A DNA stretch of 64,000 nucleotides from Saprospira sp. CCB-QB6 (GTDB lineage Bacteria > Bacteroidota > Bacteroidia > Chitinophagales > Saprospiraceae): positions 62,001 to 126,000 of the forward strand of contig NZ_CP116808.1 in NCBI RefSeq assembly GCF_028464065.1, given 5' to 3'. Shown here piece by piece: positions 54,843 to 62,672 of this stretch. The notes beneath the pieces are model-generated. The model saw only the letters and a program-made list of their open reading frames with translations. It had not been told where the DNA came from and did no database searches. The position numbers were made by a program, and so were the translations under genes. Positions within the stretch are counted from its first letter, which is position 1; every line of letters begins with the position of its first letter.

Positions 54843-54992
54843 GTGGGTTGAAACCCACAGCAACAAAAGCGGCCATACTAAGCGCAATAAAAATGAGCCG
54901 ATGATTGAAACCATCGGCCCATATCATTTATAGTAAACAAGGACTTTAGCCCGCTAGTTTGCATAGTCTACAACCATGGGCTTCAGCCCATG
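54843..54992. repeat. Hairpin module, spacer 3
   Basis: GTGGGTTGAAACCCAC (54,843-54,858), a second hairpin at 54,897-54,918 and an additional palindrome CCATGGGCTTCAGCCCATGG (54,973-54,992). No inverted REP follows. Confidence 0.8.
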
Positions 54993-55039
54993 GCAGAAAA
55001 CCACCCAACCGCTAAAGAAGAAAAACCAACCCTTTAAAT

Positions 55040-56140
55040 CTACTTTTCAACCTCCGTCCAATAATCATCAAGTATCCAGAGGTACATCTTTCCTTGTATA
55101 CTCATCATACGATTGGGAAATAATTCCTTATCCACCCCTTTAGATACAGCTGTTAATTTCCTAAAGTTATAGACTGTTACCGTATCGTATCCACTGAAAT
55201 CAAATTTACTGCTATCTAAGGGAAAAACACCTTCTTTTGCTGTTTCTAAAAACGCATAAAGCGGTTCCTGCCAACAAACGGCTCTTTCATAAAGCACCGT
55301 ATCTTTTCCATATATTAACTGCCCTTTCTTTATTTCGTAGCGCTTAGATTGCGCCTTTCTTAAGTCTTCTTTTGTAGACCGACCTAAATAATCTGCTCCC
55401 CACCTCAATGAGCCCAAACGAAGCCCCTCTCCCTGCTTATAAATCCCTATAAGGTCATTAAGCAAGCCCTTAGCACTATCTGTTGGAACCGTGTTCGCCT
55501 CTTCCTCTCTAATCGGAGAAGGTTTCTTCTCCACAAAGTGGGTATACTCAAATTGCTCCTCTCTCTCTAACTCCATAAAATAATCCTCAATTGGAAAAAT
55601 ATAGTACCGGCCATTAATGACCATGATGTTGTAAAAATTGGGAGGATCTTCCTCTAAAGTCAATACATAATAATCTACGCTATCTCTCCATTTAAACCTA
55701 GATGTATCTACCGGAAACACCCCCGAGGTTCCTGTTCCTAAGAAGGTGGTAAGTCGCCATCTGGATAAATCTACTTTTTTTAGTGAAAAGGTATCCTCTC
55801 CATAAATATATCGATCCCGCTCTATAATAAGCGCTTTATCTTTTTCGGCTTCGGCTACTTCTATTGAGGTATTCCCTAGGTGATTTCGCCCCCATTTTAC
55901 CGAACCAATTTTCTCCATTTTAACCCCTTTGTAGTGTCCCAAAATATTTTGAAATAACAGATCACAACTATCGGCATCTAGTATTCGATCATTACATACA
56001 CAATTAGATTTTGGAGGCAAGTCCTCAGCAGGCTTTTCTGCCAGAACCTCCTCGCTAGGCCCTTCTTGGGTCGGCGTTTCAGAAAACTGACAGGACAATA
56101 GTACCCAAAAACAAAGGATGCTGTAGCTAATTTTTTTCAT
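55040..56140 (-). CDS. Predicted immunity lipoprotein of cassette C, internally duplicated
   Basis: A 366-residue lipoprotein (lipobox VLLSC, C17) whose mature part is two copies of one domain: GSVKWGRNHLG...YIYGEDT...FLGTGTSGVFPVDTSRF (about 78-190) and GSLRWGADYLG...LIYGKDT...FLETAKEGVFPLDSSKF (about 235-350). It sits 10 bp after a lysozyme-type RHS toxin. A periplasmic two-lobed inhibitor of the muramidase is the natural inference; it does not resemble known lysozyme inhibitors that I can recognise. Confidence 0.72.
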   Translation of the reverse strand: MKKISYSILCFWVLLSCQFSETPTQEGPSEEVLAEKPAEDLPPKSNCVCNDRILDADSCDLLFQNILGHYKGVKMEKIGSVKWGRNHLGNTSIEVAEAEKDKALIIERDRYIYGEDTFSLKKVDLSRWRLTTFLGTGTSGVFPVDTSRFKWRDSVDYYVLTLEEDPPNFYNIMVINGRYYIFPIEDYFMELEREEQFEYTHFVEKKPSPIREEEANTVPTDSAKGLLNDLIGIYKQGEGLRLGSLRWGADYLGRSTKEDLRKAQSKRYEIKKGQLIYGKDTVLYERAVCWQEPLYAFLETAKEGVFPLDSSKFDFSGYDTVTVYNFRKLTAVSKGVDKELFPNRMMSIQGKMYLWILDDYWTEVEK

Positions 56141-56150
56141 TCTATTTTCT

Positions 56151-57275
56151 CTAATAAATAACTAATTCTTTTGGTTTAGGAAAATTCTTTAACACAGAAC
56201 TTCTTTTTATCATCTGAGGGATATCTCCATAGTCATAAATTCCAAAATTATACATCTCCGCTTCCGCTTTTCGTCTAGGAAGTAAGCCTTTTTCATATCG
56301 CGATCCAAGGCTAAGGTTTACGAAGCCATTATGTATTTCTGAGGCAGTTGCATCATTATTCTCCACTAATTTCGTAAACGTTACTTTACCTAAGACAGAA
56401 GGTGCTCCAAAATTGTATGATAAAGAACTTATAGCATCATACTCATGCTGTGTCATCCTCAGTTTTCCAAATTTACTGTTCAACATTCCTTTATTAATCC
56501 TAGCTGCATCAAATAACCAGGATATCGCAAGTTCTTTACTAACCTCACCAAAAGTCCATGTTGCACCATAATCAATCTGTAGTCCATAGCCAACAGCATA
56601 CCCTCCAACATTCTTAGGAAGAGATATATACTGCTCTCCAGATGCTATAGCTGAGGCTCCTGCATCAGATAGGCTAAACTCTTCAAATAACTTTGTCTTA
56701 TGTTTTTCAACGCAACCATCAGAATTATACACTACTTTCTCAATATATTTTTCATTCTCATATTTACGAATAAATGCATTTTGAACAGTTCCTGCTGGGC
56801 TTTCTCTTATAACATTTTCTTGATCCAAAGAATGAGGGTTTGATTCAGCATAAACTTTACCTCCACGCTCATAGCCCTTTATATTGTATCCAATCCACTC
56901 ATAATTTTCTATTTCATCTGAATCTGGTTTTACAGGATCCCCATTTTTATTTACAGGAAGCCACTCTCTCCCCTCCAAATCAATCCCATCAATCACCCGA
57001 TTCTCCGCAAAAGCATAGCAGCTATTCCAGGGATACTCCGGCGCAAGTGGGTCCACAGACAAAAAGCGGCCAACCCTCGCATTATGGATACGATACTTAA
57101 ACACCACTCCCATATCAGGATCCTCCTCTTGCCCATTAAACCCAAAACGATACCCCTCCCCACTCACAAACTTACGCCCAGGCATTTCCCAACCAAAAGG
57201 ATAATATAGACTAGCCGAAGAAACCTGCGCCAGATAATAATCTGCCTGTCCCGTTTGACTGCTGTCTTGGCCCAA
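56151..57275 (-). CDS. RHS-core cassette C, GH24-like lysozyme toxin
   Basis: 374 residues: RHS core (1-105) then a T4-lysozyme-like muramidase. SGEQYISLPKN (213-222) supplies the catalytic glutamate E214 aligned with the E of the family FEG motif (the second catalytic Asp appears as Asn), GYAVGYGLQI matches the YTIGYGH element, MTQHEYDAISSLSYNFG (274-290) and GLLPRRKAEAEMYNFG (330-345) are family blocks. It would cleave peptidoglycan, so it must act in the periplasm. No ATG; open to TAA at 57,351-57,353. Followed 10 bp later by the lipoprotein immunity gene. Confidence 0.83.
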   Translation of the reverse strand: MGQDSSQTGQADYYLAQVSSASLYYPFGWEMPGRKFVSGEGYRFGFNGQEEDPDMGVVFKYRIHNARVGRFLSVDPLAPEYPWNSCYAFAENRVIDGIDLEGREWLPVNKNGDPVKPDSDEIENYEWIGYNIKGYERGGKVYAESNPHSLDQENVIRESPAGTVQNAFIRKYENEKYIEKVVYNSDGCVEKHKTKLFEEFSLSDAGASAIASGEQYISLPKNVGGYAVGYGLQIDYGATWTFGEVSKELAISWLFDAARINKGMLNSKFGKLRMTQHEYDAISSLSYNFGAPSVLGKVTFTKLVENNDATASEIHNGFVNLSLGSRYEKGLLPRRKAEAEMYNFGIYDYGDIPQMIKRSSVLKNFPKPKELVIY

Positions 57276-57397
57276 AGATTTATCGCTGACCGTAGCCAGG
57301 ACGTTGCTGAGCTGGTTGGACAGCTCGTAGCGGCGGCGGCCCAGCTCATTTTATTTCAAAGAACGAGGTCTAAAGGTAGTATTTTTTATCTTTTTTT

Positions 57398-57535
57398 GGG
57401 GCCTGCCGCCTAAGGCGGCCGGGCTGTTTCGCAGCTCGCTGTTCGCTCGGCCCTTCGGCGCTTTCAGCGCCTTGGTCTGGCCTAACGGCCACTGCTGTCC
57501 ATCCCTAGGCCTGCGGCGGCTTCGCCGCCTGTAGG
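57398..57535 (+). repeat. REP element, type IV (spacer 4, forward)
   Basis: The same sequence variant as the REP at 54,689, with the flanking 60 bp also almost identical between the two spacers. Confidence 0.85.
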
Positions 57536-57552
57536 ATGGATATATATATACC

Positions 57553-57630
57553 TGTAGGTTGAAACCCACAGCAACCAAAGCGGCCATACCAAACGCAATA
57601 AAAATGGGCCGATGGTTAAAACCATCGGCC
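57553..57630. repeat. Two-hairpin module, spacer 4
   Basis: TGTAGGTTGAAACCCACA (57,553-57,570) and a GGTTAAAACC hairpin (57,609-57,630). Confidence 0.8.
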
Positions 57631-57678
57631 CATAACTAGAAAGGCTAATTTCCTGCATCTAGAAGGAGCGAAGCGACT

Positions 57679-57799
57679 GGCCTAGCGATGCGAAAGGGGG
57701 CGGCGAAGCCGCAGACCAAGCAAAAAACTTGTTTTTTTGCGCAGGGCCGAGCGAACAGCGAGCCAGCGAATAGCCCGGCCGCCCTAGGCGGCAGGCCCC
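57679..57799 (-). repeat. Inverted REP (spacer 4, left partner of cassette D)
   Basis: Minus-strand reading starts GGGGCCTGCCGCCTAGGGC. Identical to the REP at 59,524 over its whole length except for the second hairpin (GCAAAAAAAC... here). 57,800-57,963 holds no further feature. Confidence 0.85.
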
Positions 57800-57963
57800 A
57801 AAATTTCAAATAATGAATTAGAGTTATCTGATAATCAAAACTATTTTACAAAGTTAAGAAACTGCAGATACCCTCTATTTCTATAACTTAGTACATGATT
57901 AACAACTAGTGCCGTAGCCTACCTCAAGAACTCTGACACTAGCGAAAAGAGTACTACTTTCTA

Positions 57964-58347
57964 TTAAGGTACTAGTACCTTTAAATCTATTATATTCTTT
58001 TGATTTTCAATTTCTACAATCAATACTTTTATATCAACAATGTTTGAATCGCCTAAACATTGTATCCCACCTTCAAGATAATACAACCAATTTCCATTAT
58101 TCAATTTTTTTTCTGGAGCCCCAAGTTTTGAACTAATATTTCTAATATCGACTCCAATTATTTTAGTCTTATTTTCAATTAACAACTGAAAATTATTTGC
58201 TCTAAAAGACCCGCAACCCTTTTTATCTCTCCTCCATTGCTTAAAAAAAGCATCATTGAAAATCACGACTTCTCCCCTACTTCTTACACAGGAAAAAAAT
58301 AATGTCGCAATTATAATTATACAGCTTAACCTAATCTCCTTTCTCAT
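57964..58347 (-). CDS. Predicted immunity lipoprotein of cassette D
   Basis: A 127-residue protein with a lipoprotein signal (IIIIATLFFSC, C20). The gene starts inside the toxin gene (17-bp overlap), so it is translated in coupling with it. The mature part is small and beta-rich with no recognised family. A periplasmic location fits protection from a secreted metzincin. Base composition is AT-rich compared with the housekeeping genes, as for other island genes. Confidence 0.72.
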   Translation of the reverse strand: MRKEIRLSCIIIIATLFFSCVRSRGEVVIFNDAFFKQWRRDKKGCGSFRANNFQLLIENKTKIIGVDIRNISSKLGAPEKKLNNGNWLYYLEGGIQCLGDSNIVDIKVLIVEIENQKNIIDLKVLVP

Positions 58348-59401
58348 GATACTCGTTTTTTAGGGTTCCTAAATCAGCCTTACCTTCATGATCAAACTGT
58401 AGTTGATCTAGTCCAAGATTTTCTATATCTTTTTGAGTTACTTTCCTTTTATTTGGGTCTACTGTTGCACCCTGTTCAAGTTGTAATACATCAAAACCTG
58501 CATAATGTCCTTTCGTAATTGTCCCCATACGTGTTATACTTTTCGTGCTATTCCATTGATAGTCTGGATCTACTATTGATCCTCTAGGAGCCATAATAGA
58601 TATCCCTTCAGGCACACCACGTAGATCAGCAGCTGACGCGTACTGATTGTTTCCATACGAAATCAAAACATTTCCAGTTGGATGATCTAATCCCCAACTA
58701 TGCCCCATTTCATGTCCTTCCGTTTTAGTATTATTGTGCTCAACATTTGACAACTTCCATACTCCTGTATTGCACCCCAAACAATCCATATAGGAAATAC
58801 CTACTGAAGTATTATCTTCAATACGAACATAATTATTCTTTATATTTTTATTCTTTTTTATGTCTTCCTCGCTTATTAAGGCATTATTCTCAGCTGTAAT
58901 TTCAAACTTAACATTGTATGTAACCCCTCCTATGTTAACCGTTCCTTTCGCAGCATTCCAAGTCTCCTCGATATCCTGTGCAGTTTGAACTGCCAATGCT
59001 TCTGAAGAACGATCACCATAGAAAATGATGTGTGCAGATACTGTTATAGTTTTAGATTCTTTATCTATTGTAACTTCTCCACTCTCACCAGTAGGGTCAT
59101 TTTTGTACATTGGACTATTATCCATTGCTGCATATGGACTTAGACTAGGATACTTCGATTGTAAAGGATCCACAGACCACCATCGGCCAATTCTCCCATC
59201 ATAATTTCTTGCGCCAAAGTCAAGGTTTCCATCTGCAATCTCAGGATTTCCTTCCTTCCCATTAAACCCAAAACGATACCCCTCCCCACTCACAAACTTA
59301 CGCCCAGGCATTTCCCAACCAAATGGATAATACAAACTAGCCGAAGACACCTGCGCCAGATAATAATCTGCCTGTCCAGTTTGGCTGCTGTCTTGGCCCA
59401 A
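58331..59401 (-). CDS. RHS-core cassette D, metzincin metalloprotease toxin
   Basis: 356 residues: RHS core (1-104, DFGARNYDGRIGRWWSVDP) and a metzincin-type protease with the complete zinc site H230, E231, H234, G237, H240 (HEMGHSWGLDH, HExxHxxGxxH) and a Met-turn at M270 (SIMAPRG). A beta-strand region with a Cys pair (CLGC) precedes it. Open upstream to TAA at 59,477-59,479; the only start is a TTG, so it resembles a silent donor. Its immunity gene overlaps the end. Confidence 0.85.
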   Translation of the reverse strand: MGQDSSQTGQADYYLAQVSSASLYYPFGWEMPGRKFVSGEGYRFGFNGKEGNPEIADGNLDFGARNYDGRIGRWWSVDPLQSKYPSLSPYAAMDNSPMYKNDPTGESGEVTIDKESKTITVSAHIIFYGDRSSEALAVQTAQDIEETWNAAKGTVNIGGVTYNVKFEITAENNALISEEDIKKNKNIKNNYVRIEDNTSVGISYMDCLGCNTGVWKLSNVEHNNTKTEGHEMGHSWGLDHPTGNVLISYGNNQYASAADLRGVPEGISIMAPRGSIVDPDYQWNSTKSITRMGTITKGHYAGFDVLQLEQGATVDPNKRKVTQKDIENLGLDQLQFDHEGKADLGTLKNEYHEKGD

Positions 59402-59523
59402 GGATTTATCGCTGACCGTAGCCAGTACGTTGTCTAAGTGGTTGGACAGCTCGTAGCGGCGGCGGCCCAGCTTATTTTATTTCAAAGAACGAGGTCTAAA
59501 GATAGTATTTTTTATCCTTTTTT

Positions 59524-59635
59524 GGGGCCTGCCGCCTAGGGCGGCCGGGCTATTCGCTGGCTCGCTGTTCGCTCGGCCCTGCGGCCTGACGGCCTTGGTC
59601 TGCGGCTTCGCCGCCCCCTTTCGCATCGCTAGGCC
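59524..59635 (+). repeat. REP (spacer 5, right partner of cassette D)
   Basis: GGGGCCTGCCGCCTAGGGC start, CATCGCTAGGCC end, hairpin 3 TGCGGCTTCGCCGC. Confidence 0.85.
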
Positions 59636-59653
59636 TGCGGCGGCTTCGCCGCC

Positions 59654-59730
59654 TGTAGGTTGAAACCCACAGCAACCAAAGCGGCCATACTAAGCGCAAT
59701 AAAATGGGGCCGATGGTTAAAACCATCGGC
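59654..59730. repeat. Two-hairpin module, spacer 5
   Basis: TGTAGGTTGAAACCCACA (59,654-59,671) and a GGTTAAAACC hairpin (59,709-59,730). Confidence 0.8.
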
Positions 59731-59780
59731 CCATAACTAGCAAAACTAATTTCCTGCGTCCAGAAGGAGCGAAGCGACTT

Positions 59781-59893
59781 GGCCTAGGGATGGGCAGCAG
59801 TGGCCGTTAGGCCAGACCAAGGCGGCAAAGCGCCGAAGGGCCGAGCGAACAGCGAGCTGCGAAACAGCCCGGCCGCCTTAGGCGGCAGGCCCC
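59781..59893 (-). repeat. Inverted REP (spacer 5)
   Basis: Minus-strand start GGGGCCTGCCGCC, end ATCCCTAGGCC. It overlaps the last codons of the cassette E immunity gene. Confidence 0.85.
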
Positions 59894-60444
59894 AAAAAAA
59901 TGAACCTATATAAATAAATCTCTTTCTGTTTCATCAGAAATGAAATAACAAAAAAAGCTAAATACAACAATGTACATATAATAGTTAATGTCATTATTAT
60001 AAAAATAAACTTCCAATAGTAATATACAATAGGTTGTGATGCTATGTTTATCCAGCTTAAATCAAGTCCCTCTAATTCAGCAGTCGAAAAAGGCATCAAA
60101 CTATTATCCTTATAGTACCAATACCTACCACTTTCTGTATCTAAATCAAAGAATAATTGACCTTCTTTTAAAGCATAACGATTTATGCTTTTGACAAAAG
60201 GTTTAGCATTCTCTCTAGTCGAAGGAAGCCAAAAAGTACTCTCGGCTTTATAGATAGATGTAGTCGGAAACCTTGCAATACATACTCCATCATCTGTAAG
60301 TCGATATTCCCACTGCAGCACCCCCTTTCCATAGCGTGCTGCATGATTATCAAGAACAAAAAATAATACCACATAAACCAACTGAAAAAACATGACGAAA
60401 ACTAATATTTTCTTTTTCAAGACCTCTTTTATAAAATATCTCAT
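59878..60444 (-). CDS. Predicted immunity membrane protein of cassette E
   Basis: A 188-residue protein with a membrane segment near each end (about 11-31 and 142-172) and a periplasmic middle domain (about 32-140). The last residues FLGPAA and the stop codon are encoded by the edge of the REP, which shows how tightly the element abuts the gene. It starts 9 bp after the toxin stop. A membrane immunity protein suggests a toxin acting at the membrane or periplasm. Confidence 0.7.
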   Translation of the reverse strand: MRYFIKEVLKKKILVFVMFFQLVYVVLFFVLDNHAARYGKGVLQWEYRLTDDGVCIARFPTTSIYKAESTFWLPSTRENAKPFVKSINRYALKEGQLFFDLDTESGRYWYYKDNSLMPFSTAELEGLDLSWINIASQPIVYYYWKFIFIIMTLTIICTLLYLAFFVISFLMKQKEIYLYRFIFLGPAA

Positions 60445-60453
60445 ATTTAAATT

Positions 60454-62007
60454 TTAATAAAAATAAAAAAGTGCGTCACCACCTCCATTAGGTGCTGGAT
60501 CTTCTTCTTTAGGTACTACCTTTTCAGGCATAGCTTTAGGCACTCCATCTTCATCAAATTCATAACCGGGATTAGGATATGTTTCACTCCAAGTATATGG
60601 AAGATATGGATAAGGAGTTCCCAATGGAAATTCCCCCGAAGGACCTGCATGGTCACCACCCCAAAAAATATCCCAAAAGCCATCTTTTTCACTAGTATAA
60701 ACTGTTGTACATTCTTCTGAATTACAAGTTGTTTTATATCCTACTGTCGTTTTCCCTATATGATATACATGAGGGGTCATATTAACCCCAATAACCCCAG
60801 ATTCAGGTCCTCCTGTTTTCCCTTTCATAATTCTATTTTGGCCATGCTTCAAATCTGGAGCATTTCTTAACGCCTTTTTATCCATACTTACAGGCTCCCC
60901 TTCTCCGAAGTAATAATGTTCTACAGCAGACCAAGTATCTTTCACAACGGCTTCCCCATCCCTATTTCTAGCAGGCTTATACTTTAAGGTTAAATATGCA
61001 GGCCTTTCTTCTGGCGTGAAGGGCTCCCATTTCTTTTCGTCTGAATAATAATAATGAACAACCATATCATAACTTTCTGACCAAGTAGAAAATACATAAT
61101 CCCCATTAGGTGTCTGCATCATAGTCCCGTGCTCATATGCTTCTACGAAACTCCAACTAGTGGGATTAGTGACAGGCTCTAAGCCATCTAAATCAATACA
61201 CTCTATAGGTCTATTCCCTGCAAACTGATAGGGCGTATACCAAGGATAATCCGGCGCCAACGGATCCACACTCAAAAACTTCCCTATACTCGGATTATAC
61301 AACCGAAAGCCATAATCCTGAATATTTTGCGTCCCCCAATCTCGGTCATCTTCCTTCCCATTAAACCCAAAACGATACTCCTCCCCACTCACAAACTTGC
61401 GCCCAGGCATTTCCCAACCGAATGGATAATATAGACTAGCCGAAGAAACCTGCGCCAGATAATAATCTGCCTGTCCCGTTTGGCTGCTGTCTTGGCCCAA
61501 AGATTTATCACTGACCGTAGCCAGTACGTTGCCTAAGTGGTTGGAGAGCTCGTAGCGGCGGCGGCCCAGCTCTAGTTGCTGGTAGCTGCTTTGCGCCAAA
61601 GTGGTTTTGAGCAGGCTCCCAGCAGGCAAACCAACGGCCCCCGACTCATCCCGATACCTTAAAGCTAAGGCTTTTTTCAAGATCCCCAAACGGGCCGAAC
61701 CATATAAATGCAGCTCCTCTAAATACAAACTATCTTTGTCATCGACCAGCGCAATATTTTCTTCATTGTACTGATAAACCGCCAGCACATTCCCCTGAGG
61801 GTCACGGACATAATACTGCCCCTCTGACCGAATATCTACAGGACCATCTACATACAATTTCTTCTTGGCCAAGCGGTTGCCCATGGGGTCGTACTCATAT
61901 TGCAAGATCGAGGGGCCCGGCTTGCCCGCCTCAAAACGAACCTCTTGCACCTTGCCTTGTACGTTCCAGACAATCTCCTCAATCTGCTCCGAGCTATCTC
62001 GAACCAA
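60454..62007 (-). CDS. RHS-core cassette E, unrecognised toxin domain
   Basis: 517 residues, the longest RHS fragment: it keeps two RHS/YD-type repeats (LQYEYDPMGNRLAKKKLYVDG, YVRDPQGNVLAVYQY), then the RHS core (about 180-290) and a C-terminal domain of about 230 residues (NPTSWSFVEAYEHG ... DALFYFY) with HYYFGEGEPVSM and a Pro-rich tail. I do not recognise the toxin. The annotated start is a TTG; the frame remains open upstream to about 62,040 (ENYEYDEIGNL), where the REP cuts it. Immunity gene 9 bp downstream. Confidence 0.75.
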   Translation of the reverse strand: MVRDSSEQIEEIVWNVQGKVQEVRFEAGKPGPSILQYEYDPMGNRLAKKKLYVDGPVDIRSEGQYYVRDPQGNVLAVYQYNEENIALVDDKDSLYLEELHLYGSARLGILKKALALRYRDESGAVGLPAGSLLKTTLAQSSYQQLELGRRRYELSNHLGNVLATVSDKSLGQDSSQTGQADYYLAQVSSASLYYPFGWEMPGRKFVSGEEYRFGFNGKEDDRDWGTQNIQDYGFRLYNPSIGKFLSVDPLAPDYPWYTPYQFAGNRPIECIDLDGLEPVTNPTSWSFVEAYEHGTMMQTPNGDYVFSTWSESYDMVVHYYYSDEKKWEPFTPEERPAYLTLKYKPARNRDGEAVVKDTWSAVEHYYFGEGEPVSMDKKALRNAPDLKHGQNRIMKGKTGGPESGVIGVNMTPHVYHIGKTTVGYKTTCNSEECTTVYTSEKDGFWDIFWGGDHAGPSGEFPLGTPYPYLPYTWSETYPNPGYEFDEDGVPKAMPEKVVPKEEDPAPNGGGDALFYFY

Positions 62008-62050
62008 ATTGCCGATTTCGTCATATTCATAGTTTTCTGAGGATGTTTTT

Positions 62051-62204
62051 GGGGCCTGCCGCCTAAGGCGGCCGGGCCCTTACAGGGCTCGCAAGGCTGC
62101 TCGGCCCTGCGCCAGCAAGCTGGCTGGGTCTGCCGCTGTGCGGCACCCTTTCAGGCCCCTAGGCCAAGTCGCTTCGCTCCTTTGCAGGCGGCTTCGCCGC
62201 CTGC
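62051..62204 (+). repeat. REP element, type IV (spacer 6)
   Basis: GGGGCCTGCCGCC start, CCCCTAGGCC end, tail hairpins AGTCGCTTCGCTCC and GGCGGCTTCGCCGCC. It truncates the RHS repeats of cassette E. A remnant GGTTGAAA follows at 62,219. Confidence 0.85.
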
Positions 62205-62252
62205 TAGCTGTGGCTGCAGGTTGAAAAGGAGTAATTGCTAGGTAACAGAGGG

Positions 62253-62660
62253 CTACTTAACATCTAATTTCATATATTCTTTCTTTTCAACCCCATATGG
62301 ATAAGCAATATCTTCTAATATTGAATTAGGTTTGATAAAAAGGCAATTCTTAATAACTATGTCGTGTGTAAAATACGCATCAAAAAAGTTTAAATCTCCA
62401 GTAAAGACAGTGTTTTCAAAAACAATGGGTTCATCATTATGTCCTGCAGATTCAAAAATAACATCTCCCACAACACAGTTAGATACTAAAAGCCCTTTTT
62501 TAAAAAAACTTTCATAAAAATTAACCTTACCTATAACCATATTCCTAAAAACAACACGTTCTTTGAATATTAAACAAACGCCTAAAACTGAACTTAATAC
62601 AGTATTCTCTCTACATATCACATCATTTTCCAGATGATCTAAATTCAACACTTTATTCAT
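62253..62660 (-). CDS. Predicted immunity protein of cassette F, beta-helix-like
   Basis: A 135-residue cytosolic protein with repeating N/V/F patterns (VVFRNMVIGKVNFYESFF, VFENTVFTGDLNFFDAYF, VIKNCLF), the look of a short right-handed beta-helix of the pentapeptide type. It starts 12 bp after the toxin frame stop, and no signal is present. Such solenoids are known in some immunity and gyrase-protecting proteins, but a direct function is not established here. Confidence 0.65.
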   Translation of the reverse strand: MNKVLNLDHLENDVICRENTVLSSVLGVCLIFKERVVFRNMVIGKVNFYESFFKKGLLVSNCVVGDVIFESAGHNDEPIVFENTVFTGDLNFFDAYFTHDIVIKNCLFIKPNSILEDIAYPYGVEKKEYMKLDVK

Positions 62661-62672
62661 TTTTCATCATTA

